Source: Bacteroides sp. UBA1773 (GTDB lineage Bacteria; Bacteroidota; Bacteroidia; Bacteroidales; Bacteroidaceae). Taken from it: a DNA stretch of 18,484 bases. The position numbers and the translations under genes were made by a program. The stretch is taken from assembly GCA_002315285.1 (NCBI GenBank), contig DCGR01000025.1, positions 1-18,484 of the forward strand. Direction: 5' to 3'. How positions within the stretch are numbered: the first letter of the stretch is position 1; every line of letters begins with the position of its first letter. The notes beneath the pieces were generated by a model. That model saw only the letters and a list, made by a program, of their open reading frames with translations. It was not told where the DNA came from and ran no database searches. This document shows, piece by piece, positions 1 through 8,146 of this stretch.

Positions 1-1
1 G

Positions 2-133
2 TACTCTTTGAGCGCTACCATCAGCGATGAAGCCCCGCAAGCGTTTTCAAAGGCACAACAATCATTTTTCAGAAAATACAATCTTGTACGTGCAAAAACA
101 GTTTTTCAGGACACACAAGTCCATCTGTCGTAA
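2..133 (+). CDS. Possible 3' end of an unidentified gene (partial)
   Basis: The frame starting at base 2 is open from the window edge to a TAA at 131-133 and encodes 43 residues beginning YSLSATISDE and ending FQDTQVHLS. I do not recognise a family. The case for a real gene tail is mostly positional: the stop lies 8 bases before a strong hairpin terminator (142-183) that also has a T-rich tract on this strand. That is what one expects of a plus-strand gene converging on the minus-strand lipoprotein gene at 207. The other two plus frames close within the first 30 bases. The stretch is short enough to be open by chance, so this call is weak. Confidence 0.35.
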   Translation, partial: YSLSATISDEAPQAFSKAQQSFFRKYNLVRAKTVFQDTQVHLS

Positions 134-141
134 GGAAAAAC

Positions 142-183
142 AAAGGTGGAAAGACACGCACTCAAGCACATCCTTCCACCTTT
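142..183. terminator. Bidirectional rho-independent terminator
   Basis: Perfect 10-bp inverted repeat, AAAGGTGGAA at 142-151 and TTCCACCTTT at 174-183, with a 22-nt loop. On the plus strand it runs into TTTTTATCTTTTT. On the minus strand the hairpin is followed by TTTGTTTTTCC. It lies 23 bases beyond the stop of the minus-strand lipoprotein gene (207) and 8 bases after the stop of the possible plus-strand partial gene, so it probably ends transcription from both sides. Confidence 0.75.
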
Positions 184-206
184 TTATCTTTTTGTTTCTG
201 TCAGTA

Positions 207-1595
207 TCAATAAAGCACCACCTCGCGATTGCGGCGAACACTCATAGAGGGGAACCACATGTCACGGGCAGTAATGCCACACTCCTTGACAGCCTCCACA
301 CAGTATTCCAACCGTCCGAAGTTCGCATCCGCATTATTGGTGCCGAAGGTGAACTTCAGACGTCGTGCCTTGGCCATACGGATGATCCGCATGGATGGGA
401 TGCGATAACGGGCATTGATTTCGAGAGCAATGCTGTTTCTCTGCATCACATCGAGCACGCGATTGATGCGCTCGTCGGTCCAGTATTTGTCATACTCGTC
501 GTTCAGGAAACCAGGCAGGAAGGTTGGATTGGCATAAATGTCGGCAGGTTCGTTGGTCAGAATCTTCACGGTCTGATCCACAATCTGCTCCATATAGCCC
601 TCTTCACTGATATCATCCATGATTGCTTCTTCAGCACGATAGATGCGTGCGTTGCGTCCCTTGTGGTCGCGGATGGTCATGGCATCGGTGAAGAGATAGT
701 CGAAAATGCCCAAGGCTTCCTGCGAGAAGGTGCTTGTCCACTTGCGTCCTTCGCCCTGCACACCACAAAGGAACGGCAGCGGACTTACCTCCTTATAGTA
801 TTCGTACACTTCCTCGTCGTTGGCCAACATTCTGCCCACACCACCTTCGCCAGCATTGGGAGCCACACCATAGTTGATGCCATAGCTCATCGACATGGCA
901 TGTGCCTGCTCCTTGGTAAGACCGCCTTTCAGGTGCACATGATAGTCGATCACAGGAAAGTCTTCCTGCTGCAGACGTATGATGGCATCGTTTTGCTCGT
1001 CGACGGCAGGCAGAGTGTCGTTGGGATTCACCGCATCATCGGGAAGCCTGGTGACTTTCATGTTGCGAAACGTCACATCCTTCCAGATGCCGGCAAGTGC
1101 GAATTCACCTGACGACAAGTGTTGGTCCTGATGTTGTTTCGTGCGATATGGGGCATCGGGCTCTGTATAGCAAACCACGTCAGTGCCGGCAATGTTGATG
1201 GAAATGTTCTTCCCCCTGACAGCTATGGTGAACGGAGTCCACTCGCCATCGACAGCCAAAGAGCGATAAAGATTGCGGACAGATGCCAAGCTACCCGTCT
1301 TGCGGGTACCATCTATCTTGCCATTATGGAAAATCACCTCGTAACCCTTGCCAGCCAAATCCGTGTGAAACCACAGACTGGCTTGGGCATCGGGTTCTGT
1401 AAGGACTTCACCTTGGAGTGAGAAGTTGCGATAATCCACTTCGGCATACCAACGTTCGCTGGCATGGACTGTTATCTCACTCGTCTTGACAGTCTTATCG
1501 AATGTGCTCCATTTGTCGAGCGTACGAGTGTTGCAGCTGACAAAGAAAAAACAGGAAGCTGCGAGACAAATTGCAAAAAATGATTTCTTTTGCAT
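207..1595 (-). CDS. Lipoprotein: DUF1080-like (3-keto-glycoside hydrolase/lyase family) domain fused to PHP/amidohydrolase-like domain
   Basis: The 462-residue product starts with a signal peptide and a lipobox-like end (FVSC, Cys21), so it should be a membrane-anchored lipoprotein. Residues about 35-185 resemble the DUF1080 (PF06439) jelly-roll fold: GYEVIFHNGK, a TG turn, GEWTPFTIAVRGK, then VTFRNMKVTRL. Some members of that family cleave 3-keto-glycosides. From residue 213 a second domain begins with VIDYHVHLKGG, a metal-binding HxH (His219, His221). It continues with GVQGEG (Glu282), EINARYRIPS and FGTNNADANFG near residue 418, resembling PHP or amidohydrolase phosphoesterase-like metal sites, although the usual SDAH-type motif reads NNAD. 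The gene lies 11 bases after the GH29 fucosidase and is probably its operon partner. The substrate is unknown. The domain calls rest on motif reading; the second domain is the less certain. Confidence 0.75.
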   Translation of the reverse strand: MQKKSFFAICLAASCFFFVSCNTRTLDKWSTFDKTVKTSEITVHASERWYAEVDYRNFSLQGEVLTEPDAQASLWFHTDLAGKGYEVIFHNGKIDGTRKTGSLASVRNLYRSLAVDGEWTPFTIAVRGKNISINIAGTDVVCYTEPDAPYRTKQHQDQHLSSGEFALAGIWKDVTFRNMKVTRLPDDAVNPNDTLPAVDEQNDAIIRLQQEDFPVIDYHVHLKGGLTKEQAHAMSMSYGINYGVAPNAGEGGVGRMLANDEEVYEYYKEVSPLPFLCGVQGEGRKWTSTFSQEALGIFDYLFTDAMTIRDHKGRNARIYRAEEAIMDDISEEGYMEQIVDQTVKILTNEPADIYANPTFLPGFLNDEYDKYWTDERINRVLDVMQRNSIALEINARYRIPSMRIIRMAKARRLKFTFGTNNADANFGRLEYCVEAVKECGITARDMWFPSMSVRRNREVVLY

Positions 1596-1606
1596 AGTAA
1601 AGGTTA

Positions 1607-2992
1607 TTAATATTGGATCTTATATACCCAGGCATAGTCGCAAGGAATGTCATCAGGCGAACTGATGGCAGCAGGTTTGATGGTTATCTGGTCGCCCGAC
1701 TGTGTGAAGCCTACCGAGCCCTTGTAGCCCAGCATGGTCACCTTCTTGGCCTTTTTCACGCCCTTCACCGTGATGGGTTTCTTGCTCCATTTCGTCATGA
1801 TGACATACAGGGCATCGGGCTTGCTGGTGTAATAGAGGGTGGATTCCTTGGTGAAGTTGGGCGAGTGTTCCCACTTGCGGGTGTCATAGATCGACTCACC
1901 GTTCACCTTCAGCCAGTCGCCCATGTCTTTCAGGCGTTGCTGCATGATGACAGGTATGCGGCCATCGGCCGTAGGACCGACATTGAGCAACAGGTTGCCG
2001 CCACGAGCCACCTTATTGATGAGCATGTGGACAAGCGCTTCGGATGTGGAATATTCAGCCAGATACTCGTTGCGGTTGAAGCCAAACGAACCCGCAATGC
2101 CTCGACATTCCTCCCATGGACGGCTGAATGCAATGCCATTGGCATCGCCTGTGTGCACCATGTCATACTCGGTGGTGAAGAAACCACCGTGCAGACTGCG
2201 CGTCTCCTTGCCCCAACGGTCGTTGATGGCTACTGTGTTCTTCACTGCCGACTCGTTGAAAAGCCACTGCAAGAACTCCACGCTGCGAAGCTGCTCCGAA
2301 GGATAGTCCCACTCACCATCCGTCCACACCAGGTCGGGATGATAGGCTTCCACCAGTTCCTTCATCTGCGGGAACATGTGGAGGTCGAGATACTGGTTCA
2401 GTGTTTCCTTCTTGTAGAGGGGGTGGAACCATTCGAGGAGTGAGTAGTAGTAACCCATCTTGATACCCTTGTCGCGAACGGCTTTGGTCAGGTCGCCCAG
2501 CAGGTCGCGGTGCGGACCAACATCCATGACATTCCAGTTCCATGAGTATTGCGAGGGCCATAAGCAGAAACCCTCGTGGTGCTTGGAGGTAAGAACCACA
2601 TACTTGGCACCAGCCTCCCCGAAAATGCGTGCCCACTCGTCGGGTTGGAACATCTCGGCCTTGAAATCGCTGGCAAAATCCTGGTATTTCTTGTTAGGGC
2701 CATACACACGGTCGTGAAACTCGGTGAAGTAATGCTTGCTGTCGCCACCATTGAGCCACCGACGCCAATAATGCTCGGCATAGCGGTCGTAGATGCCTAC
2801 CCCTTCGCGGGCAGAAGGACTGTAGGAAGGAACGGAATAGAGTCCCCAATGAATGAAGATACCAAACTTGGCATTCTCGAACCATTCGGGTACGGGACGA
2901 CTGTCGATGGATTCCCAGGTGGCTTGATACTGTTGGGCCATGCCACACACAGCAGAAGCAAGAAATGCTAATGTGAATAGAAGTTTTTTCAT
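1607..2992 (-). CDS. Secreted alpha-L-fucosidase, glycoside hydrolase family 29
   Basis: The 461-residue protein has a Sec signal peptide (MKKLLFTLAFLASAVCGMAQ, cut near residue 19-20), which places it in the periplasm or outside the cell. GH29 hallmarks are present in order: FGIFIHWGLYSVPSYSP (43-59), VLTSKHHEGFCLW (133-145), PDLVWTDGEWDYP (219-231) with Asp225 as the expected catalytic nucleophile, and NLLLNVGPTADG (333-344). A short beta-rich C-terminal domain follows. The enzyme should remove alpha-linked L-fucose from plant or host glycans by a retaining mechanism. The acid/base residue is variable in this family and cannot be assigned by eye, so the GH29-A/B subgroup is left open. It is the first gene of a two-gene operon with the DUF1080-PHP lipoprotein and has a Bacteroidota-type promoter about 60 bases upstream. 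Confidence 0.93.
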   Translation of the reverse strand: MKKLLFTLAFLASAVCGMAQQYQATWESIDSRPVPEWFENAKFGIFIHWGLYSVPSYSPSAREGVGIYDRYAEHYWRRWLNGGDSKHYFTEFHDRVYGPNKKYQDFASDFKAEMFQPDEWARIFGEAGAKYVVLTSKHHEGFCLWPSQYSWNWNVMDVGPHRDLLGDLTKAVRDKGIKMGYYYSLLEWFHPLYKKETLNQYLDLHMFPQMKELVEAYHPDLVWTDGEWDYPSEQLRSVEFLQWLFNESAVKNTVAINDRWGKETRSLHGGFFTTEYDMVHTGDANGIAFSRPWEECRGIAGSFGFNRNEYLAEYSTSEALVHMLINKVARGGNLLLNVGPTADGRIPVIMQQRLKDMGDWLKVNGESIYDTRKWEHSPNFTKESTLYYTSKPDALYVIMTKWSKKPITVKGVKKAKKVTMLGYKGSVGFTQSGDQITIKPAAISSPDDIPCDYAWVYKIQY

Positions 2993-3053
2993 GCGCTTTT
3001 TTTGTTCTGAATAAGATTAGTGATTGGTTATCCTTATATTGTCATTATTGCCG

Positions 3054-3085
3054 CAAATATACTATGTTCTGCCGATATACACAAT
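3054..3085 (-). promoter_or_regulatory. Promoter of the GH29 operon
   Basis: Read on the minus strand, ATTG (3082-3085) is followed after 20 nt by TATATTTG (3054-3061), matching the Bacteroidota -33/-7 pattern with a TAnnTTTG -7 box. The predicted transcript has a leader of roughly 55 nt before the GH29 start. Spacer and flanks closely resemble the promoter at 9415-9446 that precedes the nucleotide-sugar operon. Confidence 0.7.
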
Positions 3086-3208
3086 TTTTCCAGGAAATAT
3101 GCATCATGACATTATCAACAAATGTTTATTCAACCTGCTGTCGCATAAAACAGGAGCAAAACACCCGCCCACCTTCACCTACTTATATTCCAGCTCCACT
3201 TAGGCGTT

Positions 3209-4489
3209 CTACCTCAGGCAATAACGGCAATCGACAATAGGCTTGTCTGTCTGTTCTTTCAAATTGAAGAACGAGGGCCATGCAGTAAGAATGGCCAACA
3301 CATCTGCACATCCGATAACCTCAGACATCGATGTACAGTATGAGACAGGCAACCCATACTGAGCAGCGAATTGGTCGTTGGCAACAGGATCAAAGGCCAC
3401 TATCCTGGAATATCCCTTTTCGAGAAGTTTATTGATTATCAACGCGCTCGGAGCATACCTCACATCATCCGAACCTGGCTTGAAGGAAAGTCCAAGAATG
3501 CCAATGCAAGTGGTGTGACCCAATTCGGAAGAACGTGCGGCCCTATCACAGGCGCTGATGATGCGATTCGCAGCATACTCCGGCATCCGGTCGTTGGTAC
3601 GGATGACATTCCCCAGCAGAGCGGCATCAAAGCCAGACTCCCTGGCCTTGGCATATAGCGCATTCGTATCTTTTGGAAGGCAATATCCACCGTAGCCGCA
3701 ACCAGGATAAACATACGATGCCATACTGCTGCCACCCCAACGCTTGTCCATGTGCAGGATACGGAATGCGGAAGCGACATCAACATCTCCGATATGGTCG
3801 GCAATCACCGACATCTCGTTGGAGAAACTGACAAGTGTGGCCAACAGCGAATTGGAAAGATACTTGATGAATTCGCCTGTATTGCGAGACACACAGAACA
3901 CCGGACTGGACTGATGTGAGTACAACTCCCTCAGCATCTTCTCCGACCGGGAGTCCTCCACCCCGATTACGATGCGGTCGGCATGGATGAAATCATCCCA
4001 ACAGTGCCCCTCACGCAGAAATTCGGGATTGTTGGCAACACCAAGTGCCTCTCCTACCCGAACACCACGTGCCTCCAAATGCGGAATGATGACTGTGTCG
4101 CAAGTGCCGGGAGGAATGGTGGACTTGGTCACAAGCACACGGAAACGCTTGTCGGAAATGACACTGACAGTATCATCCATCGCTGCGAGCAAATAGCTGC
4201 AGTCCGCCTTTCCGTCTTTGCCGTAGGGCGTGCCGACACAATAATAGACATAGTCGCTTTGAGACACCGCCTCCTCCAATCCGGCAGGTGACACGGGCAG
4301 AAAGGACTTGCCAAGATGACGGCAGAGCGCGCCGTCGAGACCAGGCTCGAGGAAGGGCAGACGACCCGCCTGTATCAGGCCAAGCCTGTCGGCAGATGCC
4401 TCGACGCCATACACCTTGTTACCATACTCCGCAAAACCGAGGGCGGTAGTGAGCCCCACGAACCCCAGACCTACAACTGTAATTACCAT
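3209..4489 (-). CDS. ugd: UDP-glucose 6-dehydrogenase family protein
   Basis: The 426-residue cytoplasmic enzyme belongs to the UDP-glucose/GDP-mannose dehydrogenase family. It has an N-terminal Rossmann loop GLGFVG (7-12), KSTIPPGT (122-129), NPEFLREG (154-161), EFIKYLSNSLLA with the expected Lys209, and the active-site segment YPGCGYGGYCLPKDT (261-275) with catalytic Cys270. Full length matches the family. The likely reaction is UDP-glucose to UDP-glucuronate with two NAD+. A related substrate such as UDP-ManNAc cannot be excluded by eye, but the family resemblance favours UDP-glucose. It is the last gene of the five-gene operon, and its start overlaps the end of the SDR gene by 7 bases, implying translational coupling. 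Its product would be the natural substrate for the UXS-like SDR directly upstream. Confidence 0.88.
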   Translation of the reverse strand: MVITVVGLGFVGLTTALGFAEYGNKVYGVEASADRLGLIQAGRLPFLEPGLDGALCRHLGKSFLPVSPAGLEEAVSQSDYVYYCVGTPYGKDGKADCSYLLAAMDDTVSVISDKRFRVLVTKSTIPPGTCDTVIIPHLEARGVRVGEALGVANNPEFLREGHCWDDFIHADRIVIGVEDSRSEKMLRELYSHQSSPVFCVSRNTGEFIKYLSNSLLATLVSFSNEMSVIADHIGDVDVASAFRILHMDKRWGGSSMASYVYPGCGYGGYCLPKDTNALYAKARESGFDAALLGNVIRTNDRMPEYAANRIISACDRAARSSELGHTTCIGILGLSFKPGSDDVRYAPSALIINKLLEKGYSRIVAFDPVANDQFAAQYGLPVSYCTSMSEVIGCADVLAILTAWPSFFNLKEQTDKPIVDCRYCLR

Positions 4490-5583
4490 AAATATTCCCT
4501 TTCATTACTTTCAGAGAGGAAGGCAAGATAGCGCCTGACCCCTTGTTCAACAGAAATTGTCGGATTATAACCAAGCTCTCGCCTCGCCTTTGCAATGCAT
4601 GGGCACCGACGCTGAGGATTGTTGGTGAGGTATGCCTTGTCTTCCGACACGGCAAAGACCACCTTCCCTTTGTAACCGGACATCTCCCGACCTGCCGCAG
4701 CGTAGATTTCCGCAAGCTGCCGTACACTGATTTCCGGATTCTCAATCCCGATGTTGTAATAGCCGAATTCCCCATGCAAAAGTATCTTGAGATAACCGGC
4801 AACGGAATCGGCGATGTAGCAGAAAGTGCGGGTAGGAGAGCCGTTCGAGAGAATCTCGATATCTCTGCCTTCCTTCACCGCCAAGGCGAAATCCGCGACT
4901 ACACGCTTGTCGTTGATGCGCATCCCAGGTCCATAGTTGTTGAACGGCCGTGCTATTCCTATGGGCATCGCGTACTTCTGGGCAAAAAGCATGCACATGG
5001 TCTCGCCGAAACGTTTGCTCTCGTCATAGCATGACCTGGGTCCGACAGTGCACACGTAACCATAGTATTCCTCGTCGGTCGGCACATGGGCGGAATCCGG
5101 ATTGCCATAAAGCTCGCTGGAGGAAAAGAACAGGAACCCCCTTATCTGCCTGCCACTATAGAAATCGAGCAACGACCGCAGCCCCCAGACATTGGCGTCC
5201 AAAGTCTCTATCGGATACTGGCGGTAAAACATCGGGGAGGCAATGGAAGCCATGTGGATGACGAACGTAGCATCTTCCGCCCCACTGACTTCACGGATGT
5301 CGTCCTTGATGATGTCAAACTTCTGAATGTCGAAAAGACTGTCTTCCGACAAATCCTTCACCCAACCCGGAAGGCCGAGCATGAAGTTGTCCAGTCCGAT
5401 TACCTTCTTCAATCCCAGTTCACGGGCCTTGGCTTGGAAAAAACGCATGAAATAGTAACCGAGAAATCCTCCGCAGCCCGTAACCAATACCGTAGCATCG
5501 GCAAACTTGCTTCTTTCAAGTTCGGACAATTGTGACAGAGTATGGTCAAAATCTGCCTGTAAGGTTTTTGATGTCATTGTCAT
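4483..5583 (-). CDS. NAD-dependent epimerase/dehydratase, UDP-glucuronate decarboxylase (UXS)-like extended SDR
   Basis: This is a 366-residue extended short-chain dehydrogenase. The start is placed at 5583 (MTMTSKTL) because a longer reading to 5673 would run deep into rfbF, which stops at 5598. Visible motifs are the Rossmann loop TGCGGFLG (35-42), SSSELYG (154-160), the catalytic pair Tyr186/Lys190 in GPRSCYDESKR, and ARPFNNYGPGM (211-221). GPRSCYDESKRFGETMC, the RINDKRVVADF segment and SPTRTFCYIADSV closely recall UXS proteins, which oxidise C4 of UDP-GlcA, lose CO2 and reduce to UDP-xylose or stop at the 4-keto-pentose. Alternatives are a dTDP- or CDP-glucose 4,6-dehydratase, suggested by the neighbouring RfbF. 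It sits 14 bases after rfbF and overlaps ugd by 7, supporting a linked pathway. Family is sure; substrate is not. Confidence 0.85.
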   Translation of the reverse strand: MTMTSKTLQADFDHTLSQLSELERSKFADATVLVTGCGGFLGYYFMRFFQAKARELGLKKVIGLDNFMLGLPGWVKDLSEDSLFDIQKFDIIKDDIREVSGAEDATFVIHMASIASPMFYRQYPIETLDANVWGLRSLLDFYSGRQIRGFLFFSSSELYGNPDSAHVPTDEEYYGYVCTVGPRSCYDESKRFGETMCMLFAQKYAMPIGIARPFNNYGPGMRINDKRVVADFALAVKEGRDIEILSNGSPTRTFCYIADSVAGYLKILLHGEFGYYNIGIENPEISVRQLAEIYAAAGREMSGYKGKVVFAVSEDKAYLTNNPQRRCPCIAKARRELGYNPTISVEQGVRRYLAFLSESNEREYLW

Positions 5584-5597
5584 TTTCTGATGATGGG

Positions 5598-6371
5598 TTA
5601 TTTGATCCAAGGAGCGGTGCCGTTCTCCAACATCCGTTCCAATATCAGCTTTTCGTTCATAGTGTCCATACACTGCCAGAATCCGTTGTGGATATAGGAA
5701 GCCAGCTGACCTTCTGCTGCCAGACGTGTCATGGGCTCGACCTCCAACGACGTGGAATCTCCGTCAATATAGTCGAATATGGCTGGTTCCAGCACCATAT
5801 ACCCTGCATTGACCCTTCTGACATCATGGAATGATTTTTCACGGAAGGCCTTTACGGTTCCGTCGTCATCGATGTTCAGCACACCCTTCTGTTCAGAGAG
5901 GTTGACAGCCGTCAAGGTGGCGATCTTGCCGTGAGCATGGTGATACTCCACGACCTTGTTGATGTCCACATCGCAAACACCATCGCCATAGGTCATCAGG
6001 AAAGTCTCATCACCTATCAGATGCCTGATTCTCTTGATACGTCCTCCAGTCATCGTGAAATGTCCGGTATCCACAATGGTTACCTTCCACGGTTCCAGTT
6101 TGTTTGTAAGTACGGACATTTCGTTGCATCCACCACGGAAATCGAAACTGATGTCTGAGTTGCGTAAGAAATAGTGGGAAAACCATTCCTTGACATACTC
6201 TTGCCGGTAGCCGGCACAGATAATAAATTCATTGTGGCCATAAAAGGAGTATTCCTTCATGATGTGCCACATGATAGGCATGCCGCCAATCTCTATCATA
6301 GGCTTAGGCTTGTGCATGCTCTCTTCGCAAATGCGGGTGCCAAGTCCTCCCGCCAGAATCACTACTTTCAT
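5598..6371 (-). CDS. rfbF: Glucose-1-phosphate cytidylyltransferase
   Basis: The 257-residue nucleotidyltransferase is collinear with RfbF. It has GGLGTR (8-13) for nucleotide binding, KPKPMIEIGGMPIMWHIMK (21-39), CAGYRQEYVKEWF, EPWKVTIVDTG, MTGGRIKR, the metal-binding TYGDGVCDVD (127-136), and a typical ending NGFWQCMDTMNEK...GTAPW. RfbF makes CDP-glucose from CTP and alpha-D-glucose-1-phosphate, the entry to CDP-3,6-dideoxyhexoses and related sugars. The usual partner RfbG, CDP-glucose 4,6-dehydratase, is not recognisable in the window; a UXS-like SDR takes that place. The start codon overlaps the stop of the MATE-fusion gene as ATGA (6368-6371), so the two are translationally coupled. Confidence 0.9.
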   Translation of the reverse strand: MKVVILAGGLGTRICEESMHKPKPMIEIGGMPIMWHIMKEYSFYGHNEFIICAGYRQEYVKEWFSHYFLRNSDISFDFRGGCNEMSVLTNKLEPWKVTIVDTGHFTMTGGRIKRIRHLIGDETFLMTYGDGVCDVDINKVVEYHHAHGKIATLTAVNLSEQKGVLNIDDDGTVKAFREKSFHDVRRVNAGYMVLEPAIFDYIDGDSTSLEVEPMTRLAAEGQLASYIHNGFWQCMDTMNEKLILERMLENGTAPWIK

Positions 6372-8146
6372 CTTCTTTCTTCGAGTTTTAAAGGGAAAGC
6401 AAGGTAAATACAGTTGATGCCATTCGAATAGTTGTACGTGATGTTGTCACACATGCCGTTGAGCAGCATCAGTGGTGCCATATCCTCGTCAACATTTGCC
6501 TCACATGAAGGTTCGAACTTCATTATCGGGTTGAACGGCCTGCCCTCCTCCTTGATTATTACTGAAATTCTGTCATTTTCGTCTATCACGCGGATGCTGA
6601 ACACGTCTTCAATATCACGGTTCATGTTTCGCGACCTATATATGATGTTGTTGGCAACTTCCTCCACGCATATCAACACACGATTTCGAAGGACTTGGTT
6701 GCTGACGCAGATGTCCATGAAATTCCAAATGTCCTTGATTACCTTCGCAAAGTCACTCACATCATACCTTGAGCGAACGTCCACACCAGGATTTTCCGGA
6801 CAGATTGGCACCAGTGTGTAGAATCTCAACAACCTGCTCTTTTGTGAAATGCAGTAGCTTACAACCACTGTCATCAACAACCTGACCCAACTTCCTACAG
6901 GGAATGCGTACCAGATAAGGTGAGGCGCGAGATATTTTGCGGCTATAGCCAGCGACAATGGCAGCAGTAGTTGTGTGAGCATGATGACTGTCACGAACTT
7001 ATGGAATTTCTGCAGATTATAGACACCTGACATTATTTCAGTGAAACACATGGGCGGGAAGGTCATGAACATAATACGCAAAGGAAGCGCCGAATATGCC
7101 TGCATTTCGGCAGAAGCGCCGAATACCATTGACCAGAACCCTGGCCATATCATAAGCACAGCGGTCACCACCACTGTCAATCCGCACGACCAGTTCAAGC
7201 AGTTCTGCACTAATGCGCAGAATCCATCATTGTCCTTCTCTCCCAACAGCATACCTCCAATGCCGCATGCAGCACCTCCAGCCCCAGTTGAAAACATGGC
7301 GCATAACATCATCAGCTGCATGAACACCGTCATCACAAACATTCCGTCAGCTCCTTCAGTCTCCTGTATCACATTGTTGAAGAAAAACCTCAAAGCCGCC
7401 ATCGACACGGTACCCACAAAAATGGGGATTCCGACAGGAATGACGTTTTTGAACATGGTGAAATACCACTTCCTTATTTCGTGGAATTCCAGATGCAAAA
7501 TCGAGTGTTTCCGCTTCATCCTCAATATCAGATATGCTATGGACACCATGACACTGAGGATTGTAGCCCAGGCAGCACCTGCGATCCCCATGCCCACAAC
7601 CCCAATCAGGATGTAGTCAAAGATGACATTCGCAACGCCCTCAAGGATAACACACATAGTGACCGACCTCGGCGCGCCATCAATCTTGGTGAAAGTCATC
7701 ACCACCGATGCTGCCGCAGAAATAATGCAATTGATCATCGCCACAGGCATGTATTCGCACAAATACGGCAGCAGACGTTCCTCATCGGTGAGAAGCCTGC
7801 ACAATGAATCCATTTTCGGAATCAGCAACAGGTATGCTACGCTGACGATGGTCACTACCGATATGATACCGACCGTAAAATATCTGTTCACCGTCTTATA
7901 TTTGCGTTCCCCTATCTTGATTGCCGCTAATGTCGATGACCCTACCATAATCAAGTTCAGCACTGCATACACCACTTGCTTTACCGGACTTGAAAGACCT
8001 ATGGCACTCAATGCATCCTCGCTGATAAAATGAGAGACAATGATGCAGTCCGTCAATGAATTCACCTGCTCGATCAGTGATATCAAGACAGAAGCTATGA
8101 AAAAATGCCTGAACGCCTTGGCTATTATCCTATTGTTTCGCCTCAT
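6368..8146 (-). CDS. MATE-family transporter fused to a C-terminal serine-kinase/HATPase-like domain
   Basis: The 592-residue membrane protein has two parts. Residues about 1-445 hold roughly twelve hydrophobic segments and MATE/MOP-superfamily features such as DCIIVSHFISEDALSAIGLSSP (33-54) and KIDGAPRS...NVIFDYILIG. Residues about 455-592 are soluble and resemble the RsbW/SpoIIAB anti-sigma kinase ATPase fold (HATPase_c_2). The N-box is CVEEVANNI (Glu495/Glu496 to Asn500), the G1-like strand is IKEEGRPFNP (531-540), and a final PLMLLNGMCDNITYNY segment precedes the last strand. The usual G1 Asp is Glu and the glycine-rich G2 loop is missing, so ATP binding may be altered. MATE proteins export cationic small molecules by Na+ or H+ antiport, and relatives in the superfamily flip lipid-linked glycans. 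Substrate is unknown. It overlaps the genes on both sides by 4 bases, so it belongs to the sugar pathway. Confidence 0.85.
   Translation of the reverse strand: MRRNNRIIAKAFRHFFIASVLISLIEQVNSLTDCIIVSHFISEDALSAIGLSSPVKQVVYAVLNLIMVGSSTLAAIKIGERKYKTVNRYFTVGIISVVTIVSVAYLLLIPKMDSLCRLLTDEERLLPYLCEYMPVAMINCIISAAASVVMTFTKIDGAPRSVTMCVILEGVANVIFDYILIGVVGMGIAGAAWATILSVMVSIAYLILRMKRKHSILHLEFHEIRKWYFTMFKNVIPVGIPIFVGTVSMAALRFFFNNVIQETEGADGMFVMTVFMQLMMLCAMFSTGAGGAACGIGGMLLGEKDNDGFCALVQNCLNWSCGLTVVVTAVLMIWPGFWSMVFGASAEMQAYSALPLRIMFMTFPPMCFTEIMSGVYNLQKFHKFVTVIMLTQLLLPLSLAIAAKYLAPHLIWYAFPVGSWVRLLMTVVVSYCISQKSRLLRFYTLVPICPENPGVDVRSRYDVSDFAKVIKDIWNFMDICVSNQVLRNRVLICVEEVANNIIYRSRNMNRDIEDVFSIRVIDENDRISVIIKEEGRPFNPIMKFEPSCEANVDEDMAPLMLLNGMCDNITYNYSNGINCIYLAFPLKLEERR

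Noticed and set aside
27..1112. 361-codon plus-strand frame
   Set aside because: It lies antisense to the DUF1080-PHP lipoprotein, which has a signal peptide and recognisable domains; the plus-strand product is low-complexity and resembles no family.
3086..3208. Terminator after the ugd-ended operon
   Set aside because: Only 4-bp pairings and no T-run were found on the minus strand.
5584..5673. 30-codon N-terminal extension of the SDR
   Set aside because: It overlaps the end of rfbF and has no family resemblance; ATG at 5583 lies 14 bases after the rfbF stop.
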